Under the pieces are notes generated by a model. That model worked only from the letters and a program-made list of their open reading frames with translations. It was not told the DNA's origin and ran no database searches. DNA of 52,588 bases from UBA3478 sp964217345 (GTDB lineage Bacteria; Bacteroidota; Bacteroidia; Flavobacteriales; Flavobacteriaceae): assembly GCA_964217345.1 (NCBI GenBank), contig CAXPJI010000027.1, positions 1-52,588 on the forward strand. The letters are read 5' to 3'. The translations under genes were made by a program, and so were the position numbers. Within the stretch, counting starts at the first letter, position 1; every line of letters starts with the position of its first letter. Shown in pieces: positions 50,285 through 52,588 of this stretch.

Positions 50285-51007
50285 TTACTTTCTACGACGA
50301 CGCTTTGCAGCACCATCTTGTTTTGATGATTTACCACTTCCTGAGTTAGTTGAAAGACCAACTAATGGAGATAACTCTCTCTTTCCATAAACCTCACCTT
50401 TCATGATCCAAACCTTGATACCAAGACGACCATAAGTGGTGTGAGCCTCTTCAAGAGCGTAATCTACATCTGCACGGAAAGTAGATAGAGGAATACGACC
50501 CTCCTTATATAATTCTGAACGAGCCATTTCAGCACCATTCAAACGACCCGAAATCATCACCTTAATACCTTCAGCATTCATACGAACAGCAGAGGCAATA
50601 GCCATTTTAATAGCTCTACGGTAAGAGATACGGTTTTCAATTTGACGGGCAATAGAAGCGGCAACTAGATTAGCATCTAGCTCAGGACGTTTAATCTCAT
50701 GAATGTTGATCTGAACATCCTTACCTGTGATCTTCTTAAGCTCTTCTTTTAATTTATCAACTTCTTGACCTCCTTTACCGATAATGATACCAGGACGAGC
50801 AGTCGTAATAGTTATTGTAACTAGTTTTAGGGTTCTCTCAATGATAACACGTGAAACGCTAGCCTTAGACAAGCGAGCCATTACGTACTTGCGGATTTTA
50901 TCATCCTCGGCAAGTTTATCCCCGTAATCGTTACCACCGTACCAGTTTGATTCCCAGCCACGGATAATACCTAAGCGATTTCCAATTGGATTAGTTTTCT
51001 GTCCCAT
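50285..51007 (-). CDS. rpsC: 30S ribosomal protein S3
   Basis: The 240-residue protein at the mRNA entry has the KH domain with RPGIIIGKGGQEVDKLKEEL and the S3 C-terminal domain with LNGAEMARSELYKEGRIPLS and TYGRLGIKVWIMKGEVYGKR. The C-terminal tail ends in KRRRRK. It starts MGQKTNPIGNRLGIIRGW. Confidence 0.98.
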   Translation of the reverse strand: MGQKTNPIGNRLGIIRGWESNWYGGNDYGDKLAEDDKIRKYVMARLSKASVSRVIIERTLKLVTITITTARPGIIIGKGGQEVDKLKEELKKITGKDVQINIHEIKRPELDANLVAASIARQIENRISYRRAIKMAIASAVRMNAEGIKVMISGRLNGAEMARSELYKEGRIPLSTFRADVDYALEEAHTTYGRLGIKVWIMKGEVYGKRELSPLVGLSTNSGSGKSSKQDGAAKRRRRK

Positions 51008-51008
51008 A

Positions 51009-51419
51009 TTAGTTGCTAGCTGCGTTATTATTAGAACCTAATACTAAGGTTACATGATTTGATCTTTTGCGGATACGGTGCGCACGACCTTGTGGCGCCG
51101 TCTGTAAACGCTTTAACATCGTTCCACCGTCTACACGGATTTCTTTAACGATTAAAGAAGCATCTTCTAAAGAAGCATCCTGGTTCTTAGCTTCCCAGTT
51201 TGCAATTGCAGATAAAAGAAGCTTTTCTAGTGGCTTAGAAGCCGCCTTAGTACTAAACTTTAAAGTAGCTAGAGCTAATTCGATTTCTTTACCACGAATT
51301 AAGTCGGCAACAAGGCGCATCTTTCTAGGTGAGGTTGGAAAATCATTCAGACGAGCAAAAGCAACTTGCTTACGCTCTTCTTTAATTCTCTCAGCCATTT
51401 GTTTTTTACGAACTCCCAT
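51009..51419 (-). CDS. rplV: 50S ribosomal protein L22
   Basis: The 136-residue protein lines the exit tunnel. FARLNDFPTSPRKMRLVADL and the hairpin/end RLQTAPQGRAHRIRKRSNHV are typical. An N-terminal extension of about 20 charged residues (MGVRKKQMAERIKEERKQV) is normal for this phylum. Confidence 0.98.
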   Translation of the reverse strand: MGVRKKQMAERIKEERKQVAFARLNDFPTSPRKMRLVADLIRGKEIELALATLKFSTKAASKPLEKLLLSAIANWEAKNQDASLEDASLIVKEIRVDGGTMLKRLQTAPQGRAHRIRKRSNHVTLVLGSNNNAASN

Positions 51420-51426
51420 AGCTTAA

Positions 51427-51705
51427 TTACTTTTTACCTTTGTTTTTAGCACCTGCGTGACCTCTGAACGAACGGGTTGGTGAAAACTCACCTAGTTTGT
51501 GACCCACCATGTTCTCAGTAACGTAAACAGGAACAAATTGCTTTCCATTATGAACCGCAATAGTTTGACCTACCATATCAGGTGAAATCATTGAAGCTCT
51601 AGACCAAGTTTTGATAACTGTAGTCTTTCCTGATTCAACATTAGCTTGAACTTTCTTTTCAAGGCTATGGTGAATAAAAGGACCTTTTTTTAGTGAACGT
51701 GCCAT
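51427..51705 (-). CDS. rpsS: 30S ribosomal protein S19
   Basis: The 92-residue head protein has MARSLKKGPFIHHSLEKKVQ, TWSRASMISPDMVGQTIAVH and the VGHKLGEFSPTRSFRGHAG signature. It is 5 bases behind rplB. Confidence 0.98.
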   Translation of the reverse strand: MARSLKKGPFIHHSLEKKVQANVESGKTTVIKTWSRASMISPDMVGQTIAVHNGKQFVPVYVTENMVGHKLGEFSPTRSFRGHAGAKNKGKK

Positions 51706-51710
51706 CTATC

Positions 51711-52532
51711 TTATTTCTTTCTTCGTTCTACAATATATCTGTTGCTATCCTTAGTCTTAGAACGAGTTCTATAACCTTTAGCAGGAATACCATTTTTAGA
51801 TCTTGGGTGACCTCCTGAAGCACGACCTTCACCACCACCCATCGGGTGATCGACAGGGTTCATAACAACAGGTCTTGTACGTGGACGACGGCCTAACCAA
51901 CGACTTCTACCAGCCTTACCAGAAACGATTAACTGATGATCTGAATTAGAAATAGCTCCAATAGTAGCCATACATTCTCCAAGAATCAAACGAGTCTCTC
52001 CTGAAGGCAATTTGATCGTTACAAACTTACCGTCCTTTGCCATTAATTGAGCGAAAGAACCAGCACTACGAGCCATAACAGCACCCTGACCAGGACGAAG
52101 CTCGATGCAAGAGATGATCGTACCTAGAGGAATATCTTTCAACTTAAGAGCATTTCCAACATCTGGAGTAGCTCCTTCACCTGCTTGGATTGAAGATCCA
52201 ACTTCAAGTCCATTTTGAGCAATAACATAACGCTTTTCACCATCAGCATATTGAACTAAAGCGATAAAAGCAGTTCTGTTCGGATCGTACTCGATAGAAA
52301 GTACTTCAGCAGCACCCTCTTTCGTTCTTTTGAAATCAATAATACGGTAACGTCGTTTGTGACCCCCACCTCTATGTGAAGCGGTCATCTTACCGTCTGA
52401 ATTACGTCCACCCGATTTTTTTAGGGGAGCTAAAAGGCTTTTCTCTGGCTTAGATGCAGTGATCGCATCAAAACCATTGACAACCTTAAAACGTTGTCCC
52501 GGTGTAATCGGTTTTAATTTTCTAACAGCCAT
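51711..52532 (-). CDS. rplB: 50S ribosomal protein L2
   Basis: The 273-residue protein supports peptidyl-transferase function and subunit joining. N-terminal LKPITPGQRFKVVNGFDAIT, central GGRNSDGKMTASHRGGGHKR, and C-terminal VVMNPVDHPMGGGEGRASGG are the L2 hallmarks, including the conserved His in VDHPMGGGEG. Confidence 0.98.
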   Translation of the reverse strand: MAVRKLKPITPGQRFKVVNGFDAITASKPEKSLLAPLKKSGGRNSDGKMTASHRGGGHKRRYRIIDFKRTKEGAAEVLSIEYDPNRTAFIALVQYADGEKRYVIAQNGLEVGSSIQAGEGATPDVGNALKLKDIPLGTIISCIELRPGQGAVMARSAGSFAQLMAKDGKFVTIKLPSGETRLILGECMATIGAISNSDHQLIVSGKAGRSRWLGRRPRTRPVVMNPVDHPMGGGEGRASGGHPRSKNGIPAKGYRTRSKTKDSNRYIVERRKK

Positions 52533-52541
52533 TTCAGTATA

Positions 52542-52588
52542 TTATAGATTACTGTAAATATCAATTACTTCACCTTCAGCAACCTGAA
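52542..52588 (-). CDS. rplW: 50S ribosomal protein L23, C-terminal end (partial at window edge)
   Basis: Only the last 14 codons lie in the window: QVAEGEVIDIYSNL and TAA. The AEGEVIDIYSNL ending and the place just upstream of rplB identify L23. The remainder, and rplD/rplC/rpsJ if present, lie beyond base 52588. Confidence 0.85.
   Translation of the reverse strand, partial: QVAEGEVIDIYSNL

Noticed and set aside
1..52588. CRISPR arrays, insertion sequences, toxin-antitoxin or phage-defence modules
   Set aside because: No regularly spaced repeats, transposase or integrase motifs, or recognisable defence proteins were found on either strand.

Overview
The window looks like chromosomal DNA of a low-GC, probably marine member of the Bacteroidota, most likely order Flavobacteriales. 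Evidence: many starts follow the Bacteroidota -7 promoter box TAnnTTTG, Shine-Dalgarno sequences are almost absent, SecD and SecF are fused, ProRS is the archaeal/eukaryote-like form, S14 and L36 are zinc-free forms, and a proton-pumping proteorhodopsin sits next to a retinal-forming Blh enzyme. The content is mostly housekeeping genes. I saw no CRISPR array, insertion sequence, prophage or recognisable defence island.

Layout. 1-460: a broken endonuclease III fragment abutting tRNA-Glu. 531-7966: proS, then a divergent run with two envelope proteins, folE-cysS-yidD and lgt. 8036-17545: a minus-strand block of secDF, mdh, gyrB, asnB and an amidohydrolase lipoprotein. 17653-22979: ftsE, a ROK kinase, typA (minus), kdsA and a secreted PHP-domain protein. 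23034-23430: tmRNA (ssrA), followed by short direct and degenerate repeats. 23554-30374: aldose epimerase and ABC permease (minus), a NamZ-like muramidase, queE, a methyltransferase, a Cys-cluster protein, a lipoprotein, an alpha/beta hydrolase and a VOC protein. 30381-34366: folD-ffh (minus), then blh and the proteorhodopsin gene, divergent. 34425-40492: argS, a small unknown protein, gltA, eno, carA. 40581-52588: the S10-spc-alpha ribosomal protein cluster on the minus strand, from rplQ back to a partial rplW at the window edge.

How the genes work together. Blh cleaves beta-carotene to retinal, which proteorhodopsin needs to pump protons in light; the residues (D91, T95, E102; Met99) indicate a green-absorbing H+ pump. 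Lgt, SecDF, SecY, YidD and Ffh serve protein export and membrane insertion. NamZ-like muramidase, KdsA and the FadL-like protein belong to the Gram-negative envelope. The ribosomal cluster carries infA, secY and rpoA in the usual order, and a structured element lies just upstream of rpsD.

No stretch over 300 bases lacks a gene; the largest protein-free gap (22980-23553) is filled by tmRNA. The points most worth a second look are the truncated nth at the tRNA 3' end, the hairpin before rpsD, the repeats behind tmRNA, the head-to-head overlap of the permease and NamZ genes, and the photoheterotrophy pair.
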